The notes: a model not told the origin generated them from the sequence alone. Positions 1-10,234 are shown, numbered from the stretch's first letter. The stretch is DNA of 64,000 nt from Algibacter amylolyticus (GCF_014202225.1 NZ_JACHGE010000001.1:601320-665319), one strand, 5' to 3'. Translations and numbers: made by a program.

Positions 1-54
1 GGCCAAGGCACCGTGGTTATTTTAAATATTAAAAAATTTCATTTAATGTCTTAA
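1..54 (+). CDS. Histidine kinase, C-terminal tail only (partial)
   Basis: The first 54 bases read open in frame 1 and end at TAA (52-54), giving 17 residues that begin GQGTVVILNI. A Gly-rich GxGT step followed by a hydrophobic beta strand is the usual end of a HATPase_c (G2 box) domain. The LytTR response regulator starts about 110 bases downstream on the same strand, as expected for a kinase-regulator pair. Only the tail is in the window, so the sensor type (LytS-like or PAS-containing) cannot be judged. The family call is inference from a short motif plus context. Confidence 0.5.
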   Translation, partial: GQGTVVILNIKKFHLMS

Positions 55-162
55 ATTTTTAGGATGATTAAGCTAGTCGCTAAAAAAAGTTGCTTTTTCG
101 CTTAAGTTTTAAAAGATATTGAATAGATTTAGAGAGGAATCCATCAATCTGATAGACGCATT

Positions 163-852
163 TTGAAATTTATAAATATATATATAGTTGAGGATGAGCC
201 GTTAATTGCAGCTACTATTGAAACTGCCTTATTAAAGCAAGGCTATACGGTTGTGGGTGACGCAGAGGATGTAATTACCGCACTTAAAGATATTGCAATT
301 CTTCAGCCCGATTTAGTGCTTATTGATATACAATTGGATGGTGAAAAAGATGGGGTAGATTTAGCGATTGAGCTTGATAAGCAACAAATTCCGTATTTAT
401 ATCTTACTTCACAAACCGATCTTGGAACTATCGAGCGGGTTAAGGCTACCCAACCTTTGGGTTATATTGTAAAACCATTTACTGAAAATGGTTTACGAAC
501 CAATATTGATCTAGCATGGCATAACTACGAAATTCAAAATGCCGGTTTTCTTATTCTAAAATCCGACGGTCGTACGCATAAAATTAATCAAAATAGTATT
601 TTGTATTTAAAGGCGTTTGATAATTATTGTTATGTATATACAGCCACAAGATCTTATTTGGTGCCACACACTTTAAAATATATGTCAGAACAATTAAATG
701 ATGCTATATTTGTTCAAACCCATCGTTCGTATTGGGTTAATATCAATCATATTGATAGTATAGAGAGCAACAAGCTTTTTTTAAAAACAGAACCTATTCC
801 TATAAGTGCTTCGCAAAAGCATTTGGTTATGAGCAAGCTAAAAGGCTCGTAA
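163..852 (+). CDS. LytTR-family response regulator
   Basis: This is a 229-residue two-domain response regulator. Residues 1-120 form a receiver domain: acidic pocket E10-D11-E12, phospho-acceptor D55 in LVLIDIQLDG, and the conserved Lys in IVKPF near 104. Residues about 130-229 form a LytTR DNA-binding domain, with the family's ILYLKAFDNYCYVYT and FVQTHRSYWVNINHI stretches. It should receive phosphate from the histidine kinase whose tail lies just upstream and act as a transcription factor on direct-repeat sites. The start is TTG at 163. No in-frame ATG precedes the receiver domain, and MKFINIYIVEDEP is a normal N-terminus. The target genes are unknown. Confidence 0.88.
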   Translation: MKFINIYIVEDEPLIAATIETALLKQGYTVVGDAEDVITALKDIAILQPDLVLIDIQLDGEKDGVDLAIELDKQQIPYLYLTSQTDLGTIERVKATQPLGYIVKPFTENGLRTNIDLAWHNYEIQNAGFLILKSDGRTHKINQNSILYLKAFDNYCYVYTATRSYLVPHTLKYMSEQLNDAIFVQTHRSYWVNINHIDSIESNKLFLKTEPIPISASQKHLVMSKLKGS

Positions 853-993
853 TTCTGTTTACCCGCATTCACTAAAAAAAACAAGCCGTTTACTAAAAAT
901 AATCTTCAAAGCTTCAAGTTGGGGCTAATTTTATCATGCTATTAATTAGGGGTGTTTTCAAGCTTGTTAAAACATTCTACAAAAATTTAAATC

Positions 994-3900
994 ATGAAAA
1001 CAAAATTATTTTTTTTAGTATATCTATTTATAAGCAGCGTCTGTTTCGCTCAAACCACTTTAATTCCAGATCCAAATTTCGAACAAGCCTTAATAGATTT
1101 AGGCTATGATGAATCACCTATTAATGGATCTGTACCAACCGAGTACATCGATTTTATTAGCTCCTTAGATTTAACTGATAAAAATATCACGAATCTAACA
1201 GGTATCGAAGATTTCAATTCGCTTACAAGTTTAGAATGTAGTGGTAATCAAATAATGGACTTAGACCTTAGTAATAACAACATACTTTCGGTATTAAATT
1301 GTTCAGGTAACAATCTATCTTACCTTAATGTGAAAAATGGAAATAATACTAATTTTACCAATTTTAAGGTTTATGGCAATACCAATTTAACCTGTATTGA
1401 AGTTGATAATGTTGCGTATAGTGAAGCTAATTGGAGTTCTGGAATTGATGCACTTGTTAATTTTAGTGAAGACTGCAGTGCTGCAGCGTTAACTTACGTG
1501 CCAGACGATAATTTTGAGCAAGCATTGATAGATTCAGGTCATGATTCTGGTCCTTTGGATGATTATGTACTTACCGAAAATATTAAGAACAGAACCCATT
1601 TGAATGTAAGCGACAAGAATATTGCAGACTTAACAGGAATTGAAGATTTTATAGCTTTAACAAGTTTAACTTGTCCTCAAAACCAACTTACAAGTCTGGA
1701 TTTAAGTTACAATAAATCCTTAACGCGTTTATATTGTTACTCGAATAGGATTACTAGTTTAAATATCACCCAAAATAATGACTTAACCCATATTCGGGCT
1801 CATGACAATCAATTAACAAGTGTCGATGTAAGGAATAATATCGATTTAATTGAATTTTATTGTGGTATAAACCAACTTACAAGTTTGGATGTAAGTCAGA
1901 ATACAGCTTTAACTTCACTTGTTGTTTACGAAAATCAGCTTTCGAGCTTGGATGTTTCTTTTAATACAGCTTTAACCGAATTGGCATGTTATAACAACCA
2001 ATTAACCGCCTTAGATGTTAAAAATGGGAACAATACAAATTTTGTATTTTTTTATGCCACAGATAACCCAAACCTAAGCTGCATTGAGGTAGACGATGCC
2101 ACATATAGCACAACCAATTGGACAGATATAGATCCACAAGCCAATTTTAGTGAAGATTGTAGTGTGTTGTCATTAACCTACGTTCCAGACGATAATTTTG
2201 AACAAGCTCTTATACGTTTAGGCTTCGATTCTGGCCCCCTAGATAATTATGTTCCAACAGAAAATATCAATACCGTTACAACATTAGACGTTTCTGTAAA
2301 AAATATTACAGATTTAACCGGGATAGAAGATTTTCTTGCTTTAAAGGTACTCATTTGTGCATACAACGAACTAACAACTTTAGACCTAAGCAAGAATGCA
2401 GCATTAACTGATTTATATGCGCACAATAATCTATTAACAGAATTGGATGTTAGCCAAAATAAACTATTAACTTTTTTCTATGTTAATATTAATCAATTAT
2501 CAAGTTTGAATATCAAAAATGATAATAATGACATTATAACGGAATTTGCTGCCACCAATAATCCTAACCTAACCTGTATTAATGTTGATGATAGTGCATA
2601 CAGCGAAACTAATTGGACTAATATTGACCCACAAACCAGTTTTAGTGAAGATTGTAGCGCGATACAATTAACCTACATTCCAGACGATAATTTTGAACAA
2701 GCCCTTATAAACTTAGGTTATGATTCTGGTGCTTTAGATGATTATGTGCCTACTGCTAATATTAATACAGTTACAACTTTAAGTGTCCATAATAAAAACA
2801 TAAGTGATCTAACCGGTATTGAAGGTTTTGTGGCTTTAGAAGAATTCAATTGTCGAAATAACCTATTAACAAGTTTAGATTTAAGTAATAATTCGGCATT
2901 AACTGAGTTAACTGCTCACAACAATCTATTAACAACTATAGACCTAACTCAAAATATAGCCTTAATTAGTATAGACCTCTATAGTAATCAATTAACAAGT
3001 TTAGATTTAGGTAATAATTTAGCTTTAACTAGTTTAAATGCACGTAATAACAACTTAGAAAGTTTAGATTTAACTCAAAATACTGGTCTAAAAAGCTTGA
3101 ATGTCTCAAATAATTTATTACCAGCAATAGATTTAAACAATAATATAGAATTACTAGAACTCATTCTAAGTGTCAATCTATTAACAACATTAGATGTAAG
3201 CCAGAATCTAGCATTAATGGATTTAGAGGTAGATAATAATTTATTGACAGCAATAGAATTTGGTCAAAATATAGTTTTGCATAGATTGATTATTGATTAC
3301 AATAAATTAACCAATTTAGATTTAAGCAATCAAACAGCTTTAGCTACTTTAAATGCTAATTATAATCTGCTTAATACTCTAGACTTGAGTCTAAATACAA
3401 ACTTAATACAATTGGCATGTGGCTATAACCCACTTGTAAGTCTTAACGTAAAAAATGGTAACAACACAAATTTCACTTTATTTTTTGCTCCGTTTAATAT
3501 TAATCTCACTTGTATTGAAGTAGACGACGCTAATTACAGCACGAACAATTGGTCAACTATTGATGAGCATGCTAGTTTTAGCGAAACGTGTTCAGCAGAT
3601 CCACAAACTTACATTCCAGACGATAATTTTGAACAAGCTCTAATAGATTTAGGTTATGATTCTGGTGCTTTAGATGATTATGTACCAACGGATAACATAA
3701 ATACGCTAACCACTCTGGATGTCTCAAATAAAAACATTGCAGACTTAACAGGTATAGAAGATTTTGTGGTTCTCGAAGAATTATATTGTAATAACAATCA
3801 AATTACGAGTATTAGTATTGAAAACAATAGTGCGTTAAATATTTTAAATATAAGCTTCAATACAATAAGTAATTTAGATGTATCAAATAATTTATCGTTA

Positions 3901-4959
3901 ACCTCATTGAACTTCAGTTATAATGAAATTGCAAATGTCAATTTAACTAATAATGCATTATTAATAGACTTGTATGGCGCTGGTAATAATCTTACAAGCC
4001 TAGATTTATCTAATAATCCTTCATTAAAAAAGTTGTATTGTCCAGTAAATGAAATATCAGACTTAGATGTGTCTATAAATAGTGATTTAACCCATCTTAA
4101 TGTATATTTCAACAACCTAACAAGCTTAAACGTAAAAAATAATAATAATTTAAGTTTTATAGAATTTCTGGCTACGTCTAATCAAAATTTAACCTGTATT
4201 GAAGTAGATGATGAGTTATACAGCACAACCAACTGGACAGGTATAGATGCGCAAACCCGTTTTAGCGAAGATTGCTCAGCAATTCCATTAACCTACATTC
4301 CAGACGATAATTTTGAACAAGCTCTTATAGATTTAGGCTTCGATTCTGGTCCTTTAGATAATTATGTACCAACAGAAAATATTGATGGCATAACCACACT
4401 ATCAATTTCCTTTAAAGACATTAGCGATTTAACAGGTATAGAAGATTTTAAGGCGCTATCTGTTCTACAATGTTATAGTAATCAGTTGACCAGCTTAAAT
4501 TTAACTAATAACACCAATCTAACCCATGTAAATATTGGAGGGAATAATTTATTATATCTGAATGTTAAAAATGGTGCAAATACTAATATCACTACCTTCA
4601 TCACTTTAGAAAATGTAAATTTATTATGTATAGAAGTAGATGATGAAACATTTAGCACATTACATTGGAGTGAAACAATCGACTCGCAAACTAGTTTTAG
4701 CGAAAGCTGCCAATATTTAAGCACCAACAATTTTGAAGCCGCAGATTTTAAAATATATCCTAATCCAGCCAGCAATTTCATTAATATAGAATCTGGAAAT
4801 AGGATTGAAAAAGTTAGTATTTATAATCTATTAGGGCAAGACGTTTTACATCGTCAAGAAACCAATCATATTAACATTTCTACATTGCATTCTGGCACGT
4901 ATTTTGTGAAAATAAAAACCAATAAAGGCGAACAAGTAAAAAAGATAATTAAAATATAA
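994..4959 (+). CDS. Secreted leucine-rich-repeat protein with T9SS type A sorting domain
   Basis: This 1321-residue exported protein starts with a signal peptide (MKTKLFFLVYLFISSVCFAQ). The body is six modules. Each opens with a YxPDDNFEQALIxLGxDSG...YVPTENI segment, passes through 22-residue LRRs of the form LTSLDLSNNxALTxL..NN, and closes with NLTCIEVDD.YS..NW..ID...FSEDCS. Modules differ in LRR number; the fourth (from about 2680) is the longest. The last 75 residues, starting KIYPNPASNFINIESGN and ending VKKIIKI, are a Por secretion (type A) C-terminal domain, so the protein should be exported by the T9SS and released or anchored on the surface. The ligand is unknown; adhesion or protein binding is inferred from the LRR fold. 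A terminator follows. Confidence 0.9.
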   Translation: MKTKLFFLVYLFISSVCFAQTTLIPDPNFEQALIDLGYDESPINGSVPTEYIDFISSLDLTDKNITNLTGIEDFNSLTSLECSGNQIMDLDLSNNNILSVLNCSGNNLSYLNVKNGNNTNFTNFKVYGNTNLTCIEVDNVAYSEANWSSGIDALVNFSEDCSAAALTYVPDDNFEQALIDSGHDSGPLDDYVLTENIKNRTHLNVSDKNIADLTGIEDFIALTSLTCPQNQLTSLDLSYNKSLTRLYCYSNRITSLNITQNNDLTHIRAHDNQLTSVDVRNNIDLIEFYCGINQLTSLDVSQNTALTSLVVYENQLSSLDVSFNTALTELACYNNQLTALDVKNGNNTNFVFFYATDNPNLSCIEVDDATYSTTNWTDIDPQANFSEDCSVLSLTYVPDDNFEQALIRLGFDSGPLDNYVPTENINTVTTLDVSVKNITDLTGIEDFLALKVLICAYNELTTLDLSKNAALTDLYAHNNLLTELDVSQNKLLTFFYVNINQLSSLNIKNDNNDIITEFAATNNPNLTCINVDDSAYSETNWTNIDPQTSFSEDCSAIQLTYIPDDNFEQALINLGYDSGALDDYVPTANINTVTTLSVHNKNISDLTGIEGFVALEEFNCRNNLLTSLDLSNNSALTELTAHNNLLTTIDLTQNIALISIDLYSNQLTSLDLGNNLALTSLNARNNNLESLDLTQNTGLKSLNVSNNLLPAIDLNNNIELLELILSVNLLTTLDVSQNLALMDLEVDNNLLTAIEFGQNIVLHRLIIDYNKLTNLDLSNQTALATLNANYNLLNTLDLSLNTNLIQLACGYNPLVSLNVKNGNNTNFTLFFAPFNINLTCIEVDDANYSTNNWSTIDEHASFSETCSADPQTYIPDDNFEQALIDLGYDSGALDDYVPTDNINTLTTLDVSNKNIADLTGIEDFVVLEELYCNNNQITSISIENNSALNILNISFNTISNLDVSNNLSLTSLNFSYNEIANVNLTNNALLIDLYGAGNNLTSLDLSNNPSLKKLYCPVNEISDLDVSINSDLTHLNVYFNNLTSLNVKNNNNLSFIEFLATSNQNLTCIEVDDELYSTTNWTGIDAQTRFSEDCSAIPLTYIPDDNFEQALIDLGFDSGPLDNYVPTENIDGITTLSISFKDISDLTGIEDFKALSVLQCYSNQLTSLNLTNNTNLTHVNIGGNNLLYLNVKNGANTNITTFITLENVNLLCIEVDDETFSTLHWSETIDSQTSFSESCQYLSTNNFEAADFKIYPNPASNFINIESGNRIEKVSIYNLLGQDVLHRQETNHINISTLHSGTYFVKIKTNKGEQVKKIIKI
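1066..4690 (+). repeat. Six intragenic modules in the LRR gene
   Basis: The sequence ccagacgataattttgaaca (or a close variant) recurs at about 1066, 1501, 2185, 2680, 3616 and 4300. Each occurrence opens a module that ends in a conserved Cys-containing block. Module lengths are unequal (about 435 to 936 bases) because the number of LRR units inside varies. The header DNA is nearly identical between modules while the LRR interiors have diverged. This suggests duplication followed by expansion of the interiors. Confidence 0.85.
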
Positions 4960-4982
4960 AACGCGCTATTAATCAATTTCCT

Positions 4983-5027
4983 AAAAGGAGACACACCAAA
5001 TTTTGGTGCTGTTTCCTTTTTTATTTT
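4983..5027 (+). terminator. Intrinsic terminator after the LRR gene
   Basis: A hairpin with arms AAAAGGAgACAcaCCAAA and TTTGGTGctGTttCCTTTT is followed by a T-rich run, 24 bases after the TAA of the LRR protein. The A-rich 5' side would also let it work in reverse. It separates the LRR gene from polA. Confidence 0.75.
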
Positions 5028-5224
5028 AATGTTTTTAAAGACTATACTATTTCATTTTAAAGCATAAATCCAGTATCAAAAAACGAATGTATATCATTTA
5101 TTTTTATGATTAATTATCAATTATTTGAATATAAGACTTGATTTTTGATTGTAAAGGCGAAATATTCTTAGTGCTTTTATCATACAACAATGGATTGCTT
5201 CCAAATTTTAACAATAACTTTTCG

Positions 5225-5232
5225 TAGTTTTG
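5225..5232 (+). promoter_or_regulatory. Candidate -7 element for polA
   Basis: TAGTTTTG matches the Bacteroidetes -7 consensus TAnnTTTG. A start about 6 bases downstream would leave a leader of roughly 15 bases before the polA ATG at 5255. A second near match, TAACTTTT at 5215-5222, has a TTG 17 bases upstream (5195-5197). Which one is used cannot be told by eye. Confidence 0.4.
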
Positions 5233-5254
5233 AAATTCCATCAAAACATACAAA

Positions 5255-8107
5255 ATGTCCGATAACAAACGTGTATTTTTAGTTGATGCCTTTGCATTAA
5301 TTTTCCGTGGCTATTATGCCTTTATAAAAAACCCAAGAATAAACTCTAAAGGTTTAGATACCTCGGCTATTATGGGGTTTATGAATTCACTTTTAGATGT
5401 TATAAAACGTGAGCGCCCAGATCATTTAGCCGTTTGTTTTGATAAAGGCGGAAGTTCCGATAGGGTAGAAATGTTCGAGGCTTACAAGGCCAACAGAGAC
5501 GAAACTCCCGAGGCTATAAAAATTGCAGTGCCTATTATACAGGATATTTTAAAGGCTATGCATATTCCTATTATGGTTAAAGAAGGTTTCGAGGCCGACG
5601 ATGTTATTGGAACCCTTGCTAAACAAGCCGAAAAAGAAGGCTACCAAACCTTTATGGTAACGCCAGATAAGGATTTTGCGCAATTAGTAAGCGAAAATAT
5701 TTTTATGTACCGGCCTATGTTTGGTGGTGGTTACGAAACTTGGGGCATACCAGAAGTACAGAAAAAGTTTGAAGTTACAGATCCTTTGCAGGTCATTGAC
5801 TTTTTGGGCATGATGGGCGATGCCAGTGATAATATACCAGGTTTACCAGGTGTTGGCGAAAAAACAGCTAAAAAATTCTTAGCGGCTTATGGCAGTATGG
5901 AAAATCTTTTTGCTAATAGCCACGAGCTTAAAGGTAAAATGAAGGAAAAGGTAGAGGCCAACCAAGAATTAGGTTTGCTATCAAAAAAACTAGCAACTAT
6001 TATGCTAGATGTTCCGGTAACATTTAATGCTAAAGATTTTGAGTTAGACCAACCCGATATCCCGAAGGTAGTCGAGATTTTTCAAGAATTAGAATTTAGA
6101 CGATTAATAGATAATTTTACTAAAACATTTTCAGTTGAAGGGCAAGCTGCTACTACTACCAATACAGCTTCAGAAAAAGCAGCCCCAAAAGAAACTCCAA
6201 AAGAAGCAGAAAGTGCTGGAGCTGGCCAATTTAGTTTGTTTGGAGGCGACCCAAATTCCGCGAAAGCGCCAACCGAAACAGACACGTACACCAGAAAAAC
6301 AGCCGAAACCGTATCGCATTTTTACCAAAGCGTAGCACCAGGAATGGCCACCAAGTTATTTGTTAAAAATTTAATGAACCAGACCTCGGTGTGTTTTGAT
6401 ACCGAAACCACGGGCTTAAACCCGCTAACGGCAGAGTTGGTTGGTATTGCATTTTCATGGGAAGTAGGCAAGGGGTTTTATGTACCGTTTCCGGAAGATA
6501 AAACCGAAGCGCAAGCCGTTATTGAGGGGTTAAGAGGCTTTTTTGAAGCTGAAAACATTCAGAAGATTGGGCAGAATTTAAAATACGATATTAAAGTGTT
6601 AGCCAAATATAATGTTGAGGTAAAAGGGCCACTGTTCGATACCATGTTAGCGCATTATTTGATTAATCCGGATATGCGACATAATATGGATGTGTTGGCA
6701 GAAACCTACCTAAACTACACGCCAATTTCTATTACCGAGTTAATTGGTAAAAAGGGAAAGAATCAATTATCCATGCGCGATGTACCCTTGGAAAAGCAAA
6801 CAGAATACGCTGTTGAAGATGCCGATATAACCCTGCAACTTAAAGAGCATTTTGAAAAAGAATTGGGCGAAGCCAATACCCAGAAATTATTTGATGATAT
6901 TGAAGTGCCCCTATTACGCGTACTCGCTGCCATGGAGTTAGAAGGTGTTAATTTGGATGTGGCGTTTTTAAATTCGTTGTCCGAAGCCTTAAATAACGAT
7001 ATAAACACGCTAGAAAGTAAAATTTACGAGGTTGCTGGTGAGGAATTTAATATTGCCTCGCCAAAGCAATTGGGTATTATTTTATTTGAAAAACTAAAAC
7101 TTGTAGATAAGCCTAAAAAAACCAAAACAGGGCAGTATAAAACAGGCGAAGATATTTTATCGTATTTAGCCAAAGACCATGAGATTATCCAGAATATATT
7201 GGAGTTTCGTGGATTATCGAAACTAAAAAGCACCTATGTTGATGCCTTACCATTACAGGTAGAAGATGCTACGGGGCGTGTACATACAGATTATATGCAA
7301 ACCGTTGCCGCAACAGGTCGTTTAAGTAGTAATAACCCGAATTTACAGAATATACCAATACGTACAGAGCGTGGTCGCCAAGTGCGAAAAGCGTTTATAC
7401 CAAGAAGTGATGAGTACACTTTATTGGCTGCCGATTATAGCCAAATAGAACTGCGTATTATTGCCGCTTTAAGTAAAGAGGAAACCATGATTGAAGCCTT
7501 TAAAAATGGCGAAGATATTCATGCCTCTACCGCATCGAAAGTATTTGGAGTGCCTATTGGAGAGGTAACCCGCGAGCAGCGTAGCAACGCTAAAACGGTA
7601 AACTTTGGTATTATTTATGGCGTGTCTGCTTTTGGTTTAAGTAACCAAACCGATTTATCGCGAGGCGAAGCCAAAGAGCTTATCGATACCTACTACGAAA
7701 CCTATCCAAAACTTAAAAAATACATGAGCGAGCAAGTCGATTTTGCACGCGACAATGGCTATGTAAAAACGGTGTTAGACAGAAGGCGTTACCTAAAAGA
7801 TATAAATTCTAGAAACGCTATGGTGCGTAGTGCTGCCGAACGTAATGCGGTAAACGCACCTATACAAGGTAGTGCTGCCGATATTATTAAAATAGCCATG
7901 ATTAATATTTACAATAAGCTCGAAGCTGGTAATTATAAAACCAAAATGCTATTGCAAGTACACGATGAATTGGTTTTCGATGTGTACAAACCAGAGCTAG
8001 AAACCATGAAAACCCTTATTAAAACCGAAATGGAAAATGCCTTTAAAATGGAGGTTCCGTTGGATGTTGAGGTAGATACAGGTGTAAACTGGCTAGAAGC
8101 GCATTAA
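5255..8107 (+). CDS. polA: DNA polymerase I
   Basis: This is a full-length 950-residue Pol I that fills gaps and removes primers in replication and repair. Residues 1-300 are the 5'-3' exonuclease (DAFALIFRGYYA, ADDVIGTLA, and the helix-hairpin-helix DNIPGLPGVGEKTA). A low-complexity linker rich in Lys, Ala, Glu and Pro spans about 295-345. The 3'-5' proofreading domain keeps its catalytic motifs (CFDTETTGL, the NLKYD segment and YAVEDAD). The polymerase domain has motif A DYSQIELR, motif B RSNAKTVNFGIIYG and motif C QVHDEL. All catalytic motifs look intact, unlike some bacterial Pol I proteins that have lost proofreading. The amidase gene follows after 12 bases and may be co-transcribed. Confidence 0.97.
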   Translation: MSDNKRVFLVDAFALIFRGYYAFIKNPRINSKGLDTSAIMGFMNSLLDVIKRERPDHLAVCFDKGGSSDRVEMFEAYKANRDETPEAIKIAVPIIQDILKAMHIPIMVKEGFEADDVIGTLAKQAEKEGYQTFMVTPDKDFAQLVSENIFMYRPMFGGGYETWGIPEVQKKFEVTDPLQVIDFLGMMGDASDNIPGLPGVGEKTAKKFLAAYGSMENLFANSHELKGKMKEKVEANQELGLLSKKLATIMLDVPVTFNAKDFELDQPDIPKVVEIFQELEFRRLIDNFTKTFSVEGQAATTTNTASEKAAPKETPKEAESAGAGQFSLFGGDPNSAKAPTETDTYTRKTAETVSHFYQSVAPGMATKLFVKNLMNQTSVCFDTETTGLNPLTAELVGIAFSWEVGKGFYVPFPEDKTEAQAVIEGLRGFFEAENIQKIGQNLKYDIKVLAKYNVEVKGPLFDTMLAHYLINPDMRHNMDVLAETYLNYTPISITELIGKKGKNQLSMRDVPLEKQTEYAVEDADITLQLKEHFEKELGEANTQKLFDDIEVPLLRVLAAMELEGVNLDVAFLNSLSEALNNDINTLESKIYEVAGEEFNIASPKQLGIILFEKLKLVDKPKKTKTGQYKTGEDILSYLAKDHEIIQNILEFRGLSKLKSTYVDALPLQVEDATGRVHTDYMQTVAATGRLSSNNPNLQNIPIRTERGRQVRKAFIPRSDEYTLLAADYSQIELRIIAALSKEETMIEAFKNGEDIHASTASKVFGVPIGEVTREQRSNAKTVNFGIIYGVSAFGLSNQTDLSRGEAKELIDTYYETYPKLKKYMSEQVDFARDNGYVKTVLDRRRYLKDINSRNAMVRSAAERNAVNAPIQGSAADIIKIAMINIYNKLEAGNYKTKMLLQVHDELVFDVYKPELETMKTLIKTEMENAFKMEVPLDVEVDTGVNWLEAH

Positions 8108-8119
8108 TAATTTAAAATT

Positions 8120-8935
8120 TTGAGATATTTAAAAACACTTCTTATTTGTTTGCTGTTAGCAAGTTGCTCTAACGATTTGTATAAAGCGTCTAAAACCGCC
8201 TATAAAAAACAGGCCAAAGCACTTGGTAAGGATTTGCAATATATTCAGCCAGATAGTATAGGTAATCAATTGGTTGGTGTTAAGGAATCTCAGAATTTTA
8301 GTATGCGTAAGCCTAATTTTATTGTTATCCATCATACCGATCAAGAGAGTTGCGAGCAAACGTACAGAACCTTTGCGCTTAAGCGTACCCAAGTAAGTTC
8401 GCATTACGTTATTTGCGACGATGGTAGCATTACCCAAATGCTTAACGATTTGCTTCGTGGTTGGCACGCCGGAAATTCCAGTTGGGGCAACGTAACCGAT
8501 TTAAACAGCGTGTCTATTGGTATTGAGTTGGATAATGATGGCGAAGAACCATTCTCTTATGCCCAAATAAATAACCTAATGTGGTTACTAGAGCATTTAA
8601 GCGAAAAGTATAAGATACCCAAACAAAATATTATTGGTCATGCCGATGTTGCTCCAGGACGAAAAGTAGACCCAAGTGCGCTGTTTCCGTGGAAAACCTT
8701 AGCCGATAGTGGTTTTGGTATTTGGTACGACGAAACTAAGCTAAACGACCTCGTACTAGACGATAGTTTTAACCCCGTAAAAGCCTTAAAATTTATAGGC
8801 TATAATATTACTAATCTTGAAAGTGCTATTTACTCGTTTAAGCTGCATTTTAACCCAAGCGAAGTATCGAAAAAACTCACCGATAAAGACAAGAAGATAT
8901 TGTACTTGTTGGAATTGGAGGTTTTGAAGGGGTGA
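8120..8935 (+). CDS. N-acetylmuramoyl-L-alanine amidase lipoprotein (AmiD-like)
   Basis: This 271-residue lipoprotein has a short signal ending in a lipobox (LLLASCSN). The Amidase_2/PGRP fold is marked by the zinc-ligand motif FIVIHHTD, then SHYVICDDGSI, RGWHAG, SIGIELDNDG and the second ligand region IIGHADVAPGRKVDPS. It should cleave the bond between N-acetylmuramic acid and L-Ala in cell-wall fragments in the periplasm, probably for recycling or turnover. The start is TTG at 8120, since the signal peptide begins right there and no ATG is available. It lies 12 bases after polA and converges on the minus-strand methyltransferases, at the left edge of the accessory island. Confidence 0.88.
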   Translation: MRYLKTLLICLLLASCSNDLYKASKTAYKKQAKALGKDLQYIQPDSIGNQLVGVKESQNFSMRKPNFIVIHHTDQESCEQTYRTFALKRTQVSSHYVICDDGSITQMLNDLLRGWHAGNSSWGNVTDLNSVSIGIELDNDGEEPFSYAQINNLMWLLEHLSEKYKIPKQNIIGHADVAPGRKVDPSALFPWKTLADSGFGIWYDETKLNDLVLDDSFNPVKALKFIGYNITNLESAIYSFKLHFNPSEVSKKLTDKDKKILYLLELEVLKG

Positions 8936-8968
8936 GTTTTGGGGTGAGTAGTAATATGAATTAAAAAC

Positions 8969-10234
8969 TTATACCGAACAATTTTGAATAACCTCAGCAA
9001 TAGCTATTGCAATCTTTTCAGCCATTAATGGAGGTACAGCGTTGCCAATCATCTTATAATTATACCCCATACTTTCCGTAAATTCAAAATCATCTGGAAA
9101 AGACTGAATAAGAGCAGCTTCCTTAACGGTAATACTTCTTGCTTGATTAGCATCAGGATGAATAAACATTAAACCATCTTTATACAAATGAGCCACTATA
9201 GTCTGTGAAGGTCTATCCCATTCTAAATTTCTATATTTAGCATGTTTAGAATTTTTACCTAATAAATTATTATAAAATTGAATACGCTCTTCCATTGGGC
9301 GCTTATTCATATCTCTTATAACCCATTCTCCAAACACTTTAACATCACGTTCATTATGAAACCTAGGCTTATGGTTCTCCTCTATAGCTTCATCTAAATC
9401 AACCGGAATATGAGAATATTTCCTACCTTTTACCTTGACTATGTCATTGGTTGGCTTAAACTTTGGTAAATGACTTATAGCTTCTCTTAATGTTTTAGGT
9501 GTTTTTACTTTTTGCTTATTAATAGCAGAATAAATATTCTCTAAATTTAGATTACTACTTTTAGAAGCACGACGTATTCCAACAATAATAACTCTATTTC
9601 GCTTTTGCGGAACACCAAAATCACTAGCAGATAGCACAACGTTTTTAAGAGTTTCCGGCTTTTTTATATCATATCCGTGTTCATCAAAATACTCAAAAAT
9701 TCTTTCAGTTACTTTTATATCTCCTGGTTTTGCACTCAAAATCCCGGGAACATTTTCAAACACAAAAACATCTGGTTGAAACTCTTCCACTACTTTAGTG
9801 AAACTTTCAAAAAGATAATTTCTATAATCATCCTTCATAGAGTTTTTATCTTGTGCTCTACCGGCTACAGAATACGCCTGACAAGGAGGGCCTCCAATTA
9901 CAAGATCAACTTTCCTCTTTCCAACTAACCCTCTTAAACCTTTATTTATAACAAATTCATGATTGGTATCTCCAAATGTTTTAATAGCCTCTTCTCCCCA
10001 GTTTCCATTTATTAATTCATCAGTTTTTTGAATATCAAAATGCAATACTCTCTTAAAAGCATCATCATTAGAGTGATTCCATTTTTTTTCAAGTCTAGAC
10101 CTAAGAGTTCTTACCATCGGAATCTCCCATTCAACATGTGCAAGAGCATCATATTTCCCGGACATTATAAAACCTTCAGACAAGCCTCCACAACCTGCAA
10201 ATAAATCAATAAATGTTAGTTTTTTATTTTTCAT
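8969..10234 (-). CDS. DNA (cytosine-5) methyltransferase, second of a pair
   Basis: This 421-residue C5 methyltransferase has the canonical motifs in order: I (FIDLFAGCGGLSEGF, SAM binding), IV (GGPPCQAYS, catalytic Cys), VI (ENVPG), VIII (QKRNRVIIVG), a variable target-recognition region about 220-330, and X (GNAVPPLMAEKIA). It should methylate one strand of the recognition site of the divergent McrBC-like nuclease. Its start codon overlaps the end of the upstream methyltransferase gene by 11 bases, so the pair is one operon. Having two methyltransferases fits an asymmetric recognition sequence, as in LlaJI. The sequence specificity cannot be read from the protein. Confidence 0.93.
   Translation of the reverse strand: MKNKKLTFIDLFAGCGGLSEGFIMSGKYDALAHVEWEIPMVRTLRSRLEKKWNHSNDDAFKRVLHFDIQKTDELINGNWGEEAIKTFGDTNHEFVINKGLRGLVGKRKVDLVIGGPPCQAYSVAGRAQDKNSMKDDYRNYLFESFTKVVEEFQPDVFVFENVPGILSAKPGDIKVTERIFEYFDEHGYDIKKPETLKNVVLSASDFGVPQKRNRVIIVGIRRASKSSNLNLENIYSAINKQKVKTPKTLREAISHLPKFKPTNDIVKVKGRKYSHIPVDLDEAIEENHKPRFHNERDVKVFGEWVIRDMNKRPMEERIQFYNNLLGKNSKHAKYRNLEWDRPSQTIVAHLYKDGLMFIHPDANQARSITVKEAALIQSFPDDFEFTESMGYNYKMIGNAVPPLMAEKIAIAIAEVIQNCSV

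Noticed and set aside
9677-9928. Plus-strand open frames inside the two methyltransferase genes
   Set aside because: They oppose well-supported methyltransferase genes with all motifs intact. The translations show no domain and no start context.
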